The position numbers were made by a program, and so were the translations under genes. A DNA stretch of 64,000 nucleotides from NCBI RefSeq assembly GCF_019649055.1, contig NW_026570249.1, positions 496,001 through 560,000 of the forward strand, in the 5' to 3' direction. Source of the DNA: Paramacrobiotus metropolitanus. Taxonomy: Eukaryota > Tardigrada > Eutardigrada > Parachela > Macrobiotidae. Positions 31,621-41,641 of the stretch are shown piece after piece (the stretch's first letter is position 1; the number at the start of each line of letters is the position of its first letter). The notes under the pieces were generated by a model, which was not told the origin of the DNA, did no database searches, and saw nothing but the letters and a program-made list of their open reading frames with translations.

Positions 31621-34600
31621 CGGAAACCATGCCACTGCTACCATGGCTACTTCACATGACATGGCTACTTCCACTAACGCTGATTTGTTTGATAGCAGTT
31701 TTGTCTCACATTGTGTTACCCGCTTGTCTGACTTTCTCACTTCTGCTAACCCATTGTTCTCCTTAATACCTGACCCGGATCTGCCCTCTCGCTGTAGTTT
31801 AACAAGACATCTAGATAGCTGGTTAACGGAACTGAATAATGATACTGACAAGGAATTTCTAATAAATGGAATCTGTTACGGCTTTCAGCTAGTAAATGAG
31901 CTATCTATTATCCCCGGAGCAGACTGCAGGAACTATCACAGTGCTACGAATAACCAAACAAAACCACGGCTCCATATGAGATCAGTAACCCCTATGGCCA
32001 AGCGTACGTATTTTTGCGTAGCCACACCACTGCCACTTTTAAAACACAAAAAGGTGTACTGCTGTGATTAATTAGTCGAAGTGAATTTGAATATTATGCA
32101 ATAATAATAACTCTGAATTTGTGATGTAATGCAGCTGACCCCTGTTGTGCCCTTGGCGAACACTGCGAACGCTGCGAATATGGGAAAACGATGTGGGATA
32201 TATTTATCGTTAGTACCAATATTATATACAGTACTTGTATCTGTACTGCAGTCGGCTGGACACATTATTGTAATGACGCCTATTGTACAGTAGGTTACGT
32301 ACGATATTGAGAGTTTTGGTGGTTGCTCATATTTATACCGCTCATACGCTTTGGTCGTACAAATGAATTTTAATACTTACTAATTGTTATTTACCAATAA
32401 TTCATTTATACGATCACCGCACGCTATTGTACGTGTACGTAGCCGTAGTGCACATGCAGTGGGCCTCAGGTTTACGCTTAGAGTATTTGTATACTCGTTC
32501 AATTTTATATTTTTTTCGCTTTCCTGGTAACAGTGTTCTACTTAGATTATTTTTAATCATTGCTGATTAGTGCTAATACTTCGGTTTTGATAAACGCTCT
32601 TAAATTATTACTTGGTACAGTACTTGGTGGTTGTAGTGCGTCACTGCGTACGTTGTTATAACTTCTATTAAGGTCCCTCCTACATTTTCAGCATTCGCGC
32701 GTATTCGCCAGGTTCGCCAAGTTCATTTTAAGGTTACAAGATTACAACGTATCCAGGATACAATAACTGTTACAATTCTGGTACTTAAATACATTCAACT
32801 TAATGAAAACTGAACTAGCAATAGAAGGTAGCATTACTGATATACCGTACTCTAATACTGTTTCATCCATGACTACGAATGCCGTAAACAACTGTGCCCA
32901 AATCGGCGGGACCGGTTCATTTGTGACCACCTACTTCAGGAACCAATCACAACTGAGATGATTTCCACTATACACACTGCTTGGTTCTTCGAATTCCTCA
33001 AGCACGTATCATTTACCTTCCCGTTTATTGCTTATGGGATTTGGCCCGGTACATAGCACCAAATTTATATACATCCACGGCAACTTTCGCTGTCGCGCAC
33101 TCCTAAACACTTTTTTGCATTGCTTTATGCCATTTTGTAGCCAAAGGATTTGTATACGTAGGAGTTAAATCCGTTTTCGCGCGCAACATTGCGCGCGCAG
33201 TTTGAAGCGCATCGGATTCGGTTCATAATGAGACTTTTGGTACACCTCCGCGCGTTTAAATTTTTGGAATTTTATTTCATTAATAATTACGAACCGGATG
33301 TTGCGCGCGCAAACGGATTTCACGCCTACGTATACAAACTCTTTGGCTACAAAATGTCATAAAGCAATGCAAAAACGAATTTAGGAGTGCGCGATGGCGA
33401 AAGTTTACGTGTATGTACCCAAATTTCGTACTATGTACCGGGCCAAATCCCTTAATGCTGGTTGCTTGAGTATATCATTCTGGGATAACGTTTCCCGTCA
33501 TCGATTCGAAAATAACCGTAATAGATGAACTATTGCTCAAATAGTAGTAGTTTTTTCGTTCGTGATGTACTGCTTACTTAATTATTATCATCTACTATAC
33601 TTTTGTATAACGCAATATTGTACATAAAAACCAAGTATCTACTTATCCAAAAATTCATCGTTGTAAAGTCGGTATATTAAGTGCTCTTCCTTATTGTGTA
33701 GTAACGTTTTTTATTTACAACTACTTGTGTAAGATTTCCAAGCAGTACGTTTCCGAATATGGAAAATTAAATCCAGCATATTATTGGGTATGCCTACAAA
33801 GGCTGACCTTTAAAGTAATCTTGGCGAACGCTGTGAAGGCTGCGAATATAAGAAAACCAAACCCGGCATGTCGTTGGGTATGCTTACGAAGATTGACCTT
33901 TAAAGTATCCTTGGCGAACGCTGCGAAGGCTGCGAATATGGGAAAATCAAGCACGGCATGTCGTTAGGTATGCTTATGAAGATTGACCTTTAAAGCACCC
34001 TTGGCGAACGCTGTGAAGGCTGCGAATATAGGGAAATTAAACTCGGCATGCCGTTGGGTATGCTTACGCAGATTCACCTTTAAAGTATCCTTGGCGAACG
34101 CTGCGAAGGCTGCGAATATGGGAAAATCAAACCTGGCAAATCGTTGGGTATGCTTACAAAGACTGACCTTTAATGTACCCTTGGCGAACGCTGCGAAACC
34201 TGCGAATATAGGAAAATAAAACCCGGCATGTCGTTGGGTATGCTTACGAAGATTGACCTTCAAAGTATATTTGGCGAAGGCTGCGAATACAGGGAAATCA
34301 AACTCGGCATATCGTTGGGTATGCTTACGAAGATTCACCTTTAAAGTATCCTTTTCGAACGCTGCGAAGGCTGCGAATATGGGAAAATCAAGCACGGCAT
34401 GTCGTTCGGTATGCTTACGAAGATTGAATTTTAAAGTACCCTTGGCGAACGCTGCGAAGGCTGAGAATATAGGAAAATAAAACCCGGCATGTCGTTGGGT
34501 ATGCTTACGAAGATTGACCTTCAAAGTATATTTGGCAAAGGCTGCGAATACAGGGAAATCAAACTCGGCATATCGTTGGGTATGCTTACGAAGATTCACC

Positions 34601-37600
34601 TTTAAAGTATCCTTTTCGAACGCTGCGAAGGCTGCGAATATGGGAAAATCAAGCACGGCATGTCGTTCGGTATGCTTACGAAGATTGAATTTTAAAGTAC
34701 CCTTGGCGAACGCTGCGAAGGCTGAGAATAGGGGAAAATCAAACCTGGCAAATCGTTGGGTATGCTTACAAAGACTGACCTTTAATGTACCCTTGGCGAA
34801 CGCTGCGAAACCTGCGAATATAGGAAAATAAAACCCGGCATGTCGCTGGGTATGCTTACGAAGATTGACCTTCAAAGTATATTTAGCGAAGGCTGCGAAT
34901 ACAGGGAAATCAAACTCGGCATATCGTTGGGTATGCTTACGAAGGTTCACCTTTAAAGTATCCTTTTCGAACGCTGCGAAGGCTGCGAATATGGGAAAAT
35001 CAAGCACGGCATGTCGTTCGGTATGCTTACGAAGATTGACCTTCAAAGTATATTTGGCGAAGGCTGCGAATACAGGGAAATCAAACTCGGCATATCATTG
35101 GGTATGCTTACGAAGATTCACCTTTAAAGTATCCTTTTCGAACGCTGCGAAGGCTGCGAATATGGGAAAATCAAGCACGGCATGTCGTTCGGTATGCTTA
35201 CGAAGATTGAATTTTAAAGTACCCTTGGCGAACGCTGCGAAGGCTGAGAATAGGGGAAAATCAAACCTGGCAAATCGTTGGGTATGCTTACAAAGACTGA
35301 CCTTTAATGTACCCTTGGCGAACGCTGCGAAACCTGCGAATATAGGAAAATAAAACCCGGCATGTCGCTGGGTATGCTTACGAAGATTGACCTTCAAAGT
35401 ATATTTGGCGAAGGCTGCGAATACAGGGAAATCAAACTCGGCATATCGTTGGGTATGCTTACGAAGGTTCACCTTTAAAGTATCCTTTTCGAACGCTGCG
35501 AAGGCTGCGAATATGGGAAAATCAAGCACGGCATGTCGTTCGGTATGCTTACGAAGATTGAATTTTAAAGTACCCTTGGCGAACGCTGCGAAGGCTGAGA
35601 ATAGGGGAAAATCAAACCTGGCAAATCGTTGGGTATGCTTACAAAGACTGACCTTTAATGTACCCTTGGCGAACGCTGCGAAACCTGCGAATATAGGAAA
35701 ATAAAACCCGGCATATGGTTGGGTATGCTTACGAAGATTGAATTTTAAAGTACCCTTGGCGAACGCTGCGAAGGCTGCGAATATGGGAAAATCAAGCACG
35801 GCATGTCGTTCGGTATGCTTACGAAGATTGAATTTTAAAGTACCCTTGGCGAACGCTGCGAAGGCTGAGAATAGGGGAAAATCAAACCTGGCAAATCGTT
35901 GGGTATGCTTACAAAGACTGACCTTTAATGTACCCTTGGCGAACGCTGCGAAACCTGCGAATATAAGAAAATCAAGCACGGCATGTCGTTCGGTATGCTT
36001 ACGAAGATTGAATTTTAAAGTACCCTTGGCGAACGCTGCGAAGGCTGAGAATAGGGGAAAATCAAACCTGGCAAATCGTTGGGTATGCTTACAAAGACTG
36101 ACCTTTAATGTACCCTTGGCGAACGCTGCGAAACCTGCGAATATAGGAAAATAAAACCCGGCATGTCGCTGGGTATGCTTACGAAGATTGACCTTCAAAG
36201 TACCCTTGGCGAACGCTGCGAAGGCTGCGAATATGGGAAAATCAAGCACGGCATGTCGTTCGGTATGCTTACGAAGATTGAATTTTAAAGTACCCTTGGC
36301 GAACGCTGCGAAGGCTGAGAATAGGGGAAAATCAAACCTGGCAAATCGTTGGGTATGCTTACAAAGACTGACCTTTAATGTACCCTTGGCGAACGCTGCG
36401 AAACCTGCGAATATAGGAAAATAAAACCCGGCATATGGTTGGGTATGCTTACGAAGATTGAATTTTAAAGTACCCTTGGCGAACGCTGCGAAGGCTGCGA
36501 ATATGGGAAAATCAAGCACGGCATGTCGTTCGGTATGCTTACGAAGATTGAATTTTAAAGTACCCTTGGCGAACGCTGCGAAGGCTGAGAATAGGGGAAA
36601 ATCAAACCTGGCATATCGTTGGGTATGCTTACAAAGACTTACCATTAAAGTATTGTTGATGTATGCATACAAAGGCTGACCTTTGGAGTACCCTTGGCAA
36701 ACGCTGCGAATGGTTCGAAAATGAGAGGATCAGAACCGGGATAATTACAGTGACCGCAGCAGCCATTTTGGCAAACTGTGGGAATACAAGAATATAGGAA
36801 AGTCCGAATCGGCATATTTACAGTGGCCGAAGCAGCCCGCTCGGCGATTTGTGCGAATGCTGCAAATATGAGAAAATCAGATCTTGGATATATAGAGCAA
36901 CTTCGCAAGCCACATTGGCGAACTTTGCGAATACTGGAGAGTACTGATAATTTAGGTCTGACCAGCAAACTAATCTCAACAATTCTCCTGTAATCGGCAA
37001 CGCCCATACGCCCATACTATCGTCACCGACTGCTTTTTCAGTGGCTGCTGTATAAACCGAAAGACACATAAACGCTAATATTTGCAGACGAACCCACATT
37101 AACTCCAGAATGCATTGTTTCTGATGCAATAATTATCGTTTTGAAATGCGTACGTCTTTTGCGTAGGCTACAGATATGGGGTTACTGATCTCATTCTTTA
37201 CCAAAACCACTTCTAGATCAACTGTTCAGAGAAGAATTAGAACTAGGACGCATTTCTGTTGTTGAAAGCAAACCCTTACGCGTAAACGCTATTGGCGCAG
37301 TACCTAAATCCGGTTCGACTGTTCCGCGTCCCATTACCGATTGTAGCAGACCATTTCCTAACTCAATTAATTCGTTTATTTCTCCTGAACCATTCAAGTT
37401 TGAAACAATTGACGACGTCGTGCAGCTAAGCGCTAAAGATAATTACTTCGCTATTGTTGACATCGAAGCAGCCTACAGGTCTGTCCCAATTTTCCCGGTA
37501 CACAGAACGCTACAAGGTTTTAGATGGCGTTTGAACGAGAAAGAACAATTTTTTGTTGACAATTTTCTATGCTTTGGTCTAGCTAATGCGCCATCGATTT

Positions 37601-38703
37601 TTCAAAGAATCTCTAATTCCATCACTCGAATGATGCGTAGACGCGGTTATATCATCGTTTCGTACATTGACGACTTCATCTTGATATGCAAAACTTTTGA
37701 ACAGTGTCGTGAGGCGCAAAACGTTTTAATTCAGTTGCTAGTATCTCTCGGATTTTCGGTAAAATGGAAAAAGGTGTTAGGGCCGGCTACGCGCATACAG
37801 TTTTTGGGGCTAATAATCGATTCTCAAAAAGGTCAAATCGAACTTCCGCTAGATAAGCTAGAAAAGCTAATCGCTATTTGTAAGTACCATGCTAGCAAAC
37901 AAAAAATAAGCAAGCGAGAACTCCAAACGCTTGCCGGCTATATGTCATTCGCATCTAAAGCAATATATGGCGCAAGGCCTTTTTCGCGCATATTTTTTGA
38001 CGCTATAAATTCTCTAAACCGGCAGTGCCATAAGCTGCGAATTTCTAAGTTGCTACGAGAAGAACTCTCTTGGTGGATCTATTTTGCTAGTTCAACAAAC
38101 GGGCAAGTTCCCTGCAGATTAGGAGAAATCCGGGAAGTCATAAACATACAATCTGACGCTAGCTTTTCAGGTTTTGGTGCCGCCATGGGCATTTACTGGC
38201 TAGCGGGCACGTGGTTTGAATGCCAACCACCAAGCAAATTTAAAACGATATGGCTACCGCCCCCCGATGTTGATAAAACTTGTTCTGCTAATATAAATTA
38301 CCTTGAGCTAATATCAGCTTGCATTGCCATATTAACATGGGCGCCGTTGTTCATTGGGAAACACATAACAGTTCTTTCCGATAACACAGCCACGGTTTCC
38401 TTTATAAACAGAGGGACCACAAAAAGTGCAACAGCGCTAAAATGGCTAAAATTAATTTTTTACGCGTCGCTAAAGTATAACTTCCGCTGTTCTGCTCGAC
38501 ATTATCCTGGCGTGGATAATATAACTGCCGATGCCCTCAGCCGCATAATGACTGAGCCGTCATACGGCGAGCTTTTGCTAGCTAACCGGGCCCACTGCCC
38601 GGCACATTCATATGACGTGCTCTACCCGGTTGCCGGCGTTACGGCTATCGAAGATTTCGAAAATCGTATGCGTAATGCTAATTTTTCAATACAGGAGAAT
38701 TGA
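31460..38703 (+). CDS. DIRS reverse transcriptase - RNase H, split by a 5.2-kb insertion
   Basis: The left part (31460-31967) includes DKEFLINGICYGFQLV and stops making sense at NNQTK. The right part resumes at 37202. The two 9-bp copies of CAAAACCAC are 5243 bp apart and the frames either side are in phase once the intervening DNA and one copy are discounted, so the original frame was about 667 codons. RT signatures: GAVPKSGSTVPRPITDCSRP, DIEAAYRSVPIF, and the active-site YIDD in SYIDDFILICKT. RNase H: QSDASFSGFGAAMG, INYLELISACIA, VLSDNTATVSFINRG and GVDNITADALSR supply the four acidic residues. The frame ends TTGA, overlapping the recombinase frame. As it stands the gene is disrupted. Confidence 0.85.
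33036..33451. mobile_element. 416-bp foldback MITE (GGGATTTGGCCCGG ends)
   Basis: The left end GGGATTTGGCCCGGTACATA and the right end TATGTACCGGGCCAAATCCC are complementary, and similarity continues inward for about 190 bp per arm (TTTTGTAGCCAAAGG / CTTTGGCTACAAAATG; CGCGCGCAACAT / ATGTTGCGCGCGC). Flanks are TTAT and TTAA, suggesting a TTAA target. It lies inside the larger insertion, so three transposition layers are visible: DIRS, then the 5.2-kb element, then this MITE. A degenerate relative lies at 28689-29020. Confidence 0.8.
33735..36705. repeat. 90/81-bp tandem repeat array with higher-order structure
   Basis: About 33 units, each containing TTGGGTATGCTTACGAAGAT and TTGGCGAACGCTGCGAAGGC. 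Anchor positions at 33891, 33981, 34071, 34161 and 34251 are exactly 90 bp apart; then an 81-bp unit (lacking nine bases around AACGCTGCG) appears. Blocks recur at 261, 351, 171 and 351 bp (starts about 34253, 34514, 34865, 35036, 35387), a higher-order pattern like satellite DNA. All lengths are multiples of three, so one minus-strand frame stays open for 36672-35095 and again for 35046-33964, encoding about 30-residue repeats such as FDFPIFAAFAAFAKGTLKV. Single substitutions (CGA to TGA at 35095-35097; CAA to TAA just before 33964) end these frames. I treat it as repeat DNA, not a gene. Confidence 0.9.
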
Positions 38704-39662
38704 TCACCGAGCTCAACCAGCTTAGGATAAACTCGTACTCAAGTTCATCCCTGCGAACCCGAATGAACCAGTGGAAACAGTACCGTAGCTTCTGTTCTCG
38801 CTACAGATTGCAAGCTGTTCCCGCTTCCGAGACAACAGTCGCCTTGTTCATTGCCTATTTAGCTCGCCGGCTAGAATATACAACAATTTTAAACTATGTC
38901 GCTAGTATTACCGCCTTACACAATTATCATAACGTCGATGCTCCCAATCTACACCACTTCGTCATTAAGCAGGCGCTAGCGGGTGTTCAGCGATCTCGCC
39001 TCGAACGTCCGAACAAACGAAAAGCGATCACACTCGATATTTTAGCTATTATACACCGCTCCCTGCTACTTATAAACAGACGCATCCGCAAGGCCTTTTG
39101 GGCTGCTTGTCTCACGGGATTCTTTGCCTTACTGCGTAGCGCAAATATGTTCCTTGCCGCTAATAACAGAAAGAAGAGTTTACAAGTAAAAGACTTGTCT
39201 CTGCTAAACAATCATGCTATCCTCTCAGTATCAGTGCTAAAAACTAACCGCTTTCAAGCTGCGACAATCAAAATCCCAATACCACAGATTCAAGGGACAA
39301 TTTTCTGTCCTGTTCAAGCAATCTCAGCCATGATGCATAAAAGCAAACCATCACCTTCGGACCCGCTATTTTGCTACCGAATTGCCAACACCATAAAGCC
39401 GCTAACAGCTGCAGTCTTTAACCAATCGTTAAAGACAATCATGGAGCACAACGGCTATGATCCACTTAACTGGTCAACGCATTCGTTACGACGGGGAGGA
39501 ACAACGTTTGCTTCCGCATCCGGACTGGGCGAAGACTTCATTAAAGCGCAAGGCAACTGGCGGAGCGACTGCTTCCAGGAATACATATCTCGCACCGAGG
39601 ACCTACGCCGAGGATTTTGCGAAGCCATGCAATCAGCTGTAGGATCGGCAAAGCATAGCTAG
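38700..39662 (+). CDS. DIRS tyrosine recombinase
   Basis: About 300 codons. The open frame reaches back to the overlap with RNase H; the first ATG is at 38763 (MNQWKQYRSFCSRYRLQAVP), so either a near-cognate TTG or that ATG is used. The N-terminal SAM-like core-binding region is followed by the catalytic domain with the first Arg in GFFALLRSANMF, the His-x-x-Arg box in THSLRRGGTTFASAS, a Trp in GNWRSD and the nucleophile Tyr in FQEYIS. All catalytic positions (R, H, R, Y) are present, so the enzyme may be functional. In this class it integrates a circular DNA intermediate. Confidence 0.9.
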   Translation: MITELNQLRINSYSSSSLRTRMNQWKQYRSFCSRYRLQAVPASETTVALFIAYLARRLEYTTILNYVASITALHNYHNVDAPNLHHFVIKQALAGVQRSRLERPNKRKAITLDILAIIHRSLLLINRRIRKAFWAACLTGFFALLRSANMFLAANNRKKSLQVKDLSLLNNHAILSVSVLKTNRFQAATIKIPIPQIQGTIFCPVQAISAMMHKSKPSPSDPLFCYRIANTIKPLTAAVFNQSLKTIMEHNGYDPLNWSTHSLRRGGTTFASASGLGEDFIKAQGNWRSDCFQEYISRTEDLRRGFCEAMQSAVGSAKHS

Positions 39663-39830
39663 CGTTTTGGGGGTTTGGAGGATGACCTTTGGCCTGTTTG
39701 TGTGTTTGTATTGACCATGATGTGCTGTACACCCGGCATCTGTGGATGCCAGTATGGTTATGCAATAAAACCTACCCCCCATTGCATTCTACTTGTTTGC
39801 TATTGTGTAGCGTTAATGCAATAATATGGA

Positions 39831-40480
39831 TTGTGGCTAAATGCGGTCCCAGTGGCAAGCCTCGGCACTATGTTGTCAAATACCGAAGTTAGGATTTCCA
39901 TTGCGCAGCGCATCGGCGCCCCAGTATGCGTCGAACACCGGTGCAAATGCGGCAGCACCGTTGACAAATGGGGATATCACGGGTTAGGATGCAAGCACCT
40001 GAAAGCAAAAATTTCCCGTCATAACGAAATCAGAGATGTGATCCATCGCGCCTGTGGGTCAGCCAGTATCCCTTCCGTTCTCGAGCCACCCGGCCTTTAC
40101 CGCGATACCCAGAAAAGGCCGGATGGCATGACCTCGGTTCCCTTCAGTCAAGGAAAATCCTGGGTGTGGGATGTCACCTGCACGGATACCATGGCCTCCA
40201 GCTATATCGCCAAGACATACCAGGAAGCCGGCGCTGCCGCCACCATGGCTGAGGCGAAGAAAAACCACAAGCACGGATATCTACGCGATAATTTCAATTT
40301 CTCTGCTCTGGTTTTTGAAACAATGTGTGTGGGGGGTAAAGAATCGAAATGTAAGATGTCTACACTCGGTAAGATGCTTTTTGAGAGGACACAGGAGAAA
40401 CGGTCCACTTAATTTCTGAAGCAGAGAATCAGTGTTGCTTTAATGCGAGGTAACGCTGCTTGTGTTCAGGAAACGTTTTG
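39831..40480 (+). pseudogene. retroelement-associated C-terminal domain with an in-frame stop
   Basis: The frame reads WLNAVPVASLGTMLSNTEVR, then CKCGSTVDKWGYHGLGCKHL, RPDGMTSVPFSQGKSWVWDV and GAAATMAEAKKNHKHGYL. This matches a domain often found after reverse transcriptase in invertebrate transposons. The RPDG and WDVT motifs look like a PD-(D/E)XK nuclease core, and a Cys/His cluster precedes them. A TAA at 40410-40412 interrupts the frame, which continues FLKQRISVALMRGNAACV, the same tail as in the relic at 5009-5330. Truncated at its N-terminus, it lies 170 bp after the DIRS recombinase but in no obvious relation to it. Family assignment is from memory. Confidence 0.65.
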
Positions 40481-41641
40481 TATCGGTAAGAGACTGGACG
40501 AAGTGTATTATGTGTTGAAATGATGAGCTGCGTAATTTTGCTTTTAACATATGTTAATGTGAATAACCCAATTAAAGCCCTTTTAATATGCAGTATTCCT
40601 TTGTCAATGTAAACGTCAGTCATTACACAGCAAAACTTGATGGGGAAGACTAAAGACAAACTTATAAAAAAAGCAATAAGTTAATTTGTGCGTGTACTTG
40701 TACAACGGAATTAAAATGGGAGCACCAGTAGTTTCACAAAGTCAATTCAAATGTTGTGAACGGGAAAAAAGTGTTCTTCTACCTAACGAAAGTAAATTTC
40801 TTCAAAATAAACGCTTATTACAGTACTTTGAGCGTCACTGATGCCGGGAAGTTGGGAACTATTGCTTTCTGACTTACCAGTAATTTTACAACATTAAGTT
40901 CCGAGAAAAAAATTCAGTCGCCGGAAAAGTGCATAAATGAAAACTGACTCCTAATTTTTTTAATACTAAAACTCTAGTACGATATTTCATTTCCTTTTAT
41001 TATTACGGAACGATATATAAAGGTAGCGGCGTAACAACCTTAACGGTTTTGGTGAGAATTTAAGGTATTAATTTTATTATTTAACAATATTAATTAAAAA
41101 TCGTATCCATATTTAATGCACTTATATATATTATCATCATATTATAAAGTACATTATATTTATTATCATGCAGATTTAACGATAAGTATACTTGTACTCG
41201 TACTTCGTATTATCAATGTGATTTGACCAATGCTTGCAGCGCCCCCGCTGTCCCAATAAACCACCACAACCTCGCAGTAGGCGGGGCTTCGGTGCTCAGC
41301 TGTGACCATTGGATATTAGCCCAAGTCCATTGAATTCACACTGGCACATCGAGACCAGCCGTGACGCCGCATTTTAATCAGTCGATCCTTTTGTGGGTTC
41401 TTGAAATTAAAGTGTCAGCCAGTTTAGCGACTTCCATCGCTTCAGTTAGGTTTATTCGCTGAGACTGAGTTGGTCACGATTTGTTGATCCTAGTAGAATT
41501 AAAATTAGATCTCTAAACCTTTTGGTTTGTGATAAAGTGTGTCGGAAGAATCCGTCCACTCTCCTGGAAGTCCGTCCACACTCCTCAAAGAGTTTGCGTT
41601 GTCGTTTTTATCTATCCCGTCCGTCGTTCTCCGGTTTGAAG
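40481..41641. other. intergenic and promoter of the Ig-domain gene
   Basis: No gene seen. About 41230-41480 is more GC-rich (CAGCGCCCCCGCTGTCCC, GTAGGCGGGGCTTCGG) than the surroundings and probably covers the promoter and 5' UTR of the gene starting at 41642. Confidence 0.45.

Larger units (their letters stand above)
31968..37201. mobile_element. 5.2-kb element nested in the DIRS RT gene, 9-bp TSD, short subterminal inverted repeats
   Basis: The 9-mer CAAAACCAC occurs at 31959-31967 and 37202-37210, exactly where the RT reading frame breaks and resumes in phase. Just inside the ends, ATGAGATCAGTAACCCC (about 31976-31992) is matched by its complement at about 37176-37192. A 9-bp duplication with inverted ends is typical of Mutator-like DNA transposons, though other superfamilies give 8-9 bp. 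No transposase was found, so it is non-autonomous. The interior is mostly one repeat family: the 90/81-bp array at 33735-36705, isolated diverged units at about 32143-32192 and 36690-36950, and an inverted one near 32690-32725. A MITE sits at 33036-33451. Confidence 0.7.
31012..39662 (+). mobile_element. DIRS-like tyrosine-recombinase retrotransposon, interrupted by a nested insertion
   Basis: Three frames in the classic order: gag with a Cys/His cluster (31012-31620), an overlapping RT-RNase H frame (31460-38703, split by the insert at 31968-37201), and a tyrosine recombinase (38700-39662). There is no aspartic protease or DDE integrase, which separates it from LTR elements. No methyltransferase domain was seen between RNase H and recombinase. 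Outer ends are unknown: the inverted terminal repeats expected of DIRS or split repeats of Ngaro/PAT were not identified, so the limits given are those of the coding region. Apart from the nested insertion the frames look intact, implying fairly recent activity. Confidence 0.85.

Noticed and set aside
33964-36672. Long minus-strand frames (360 and 525 codons) and many plus-strand frames in the repeat array
   Set aside because: They result from unit lengths divisible by three. No start context, promoter or known family; kept as a finding, not annotated as genes.
33735-36705. CRISPR-like regular repeats
   Set aside because: Units are contiguous with no unique spacers, in an animal genome; it is a satellite-type array.
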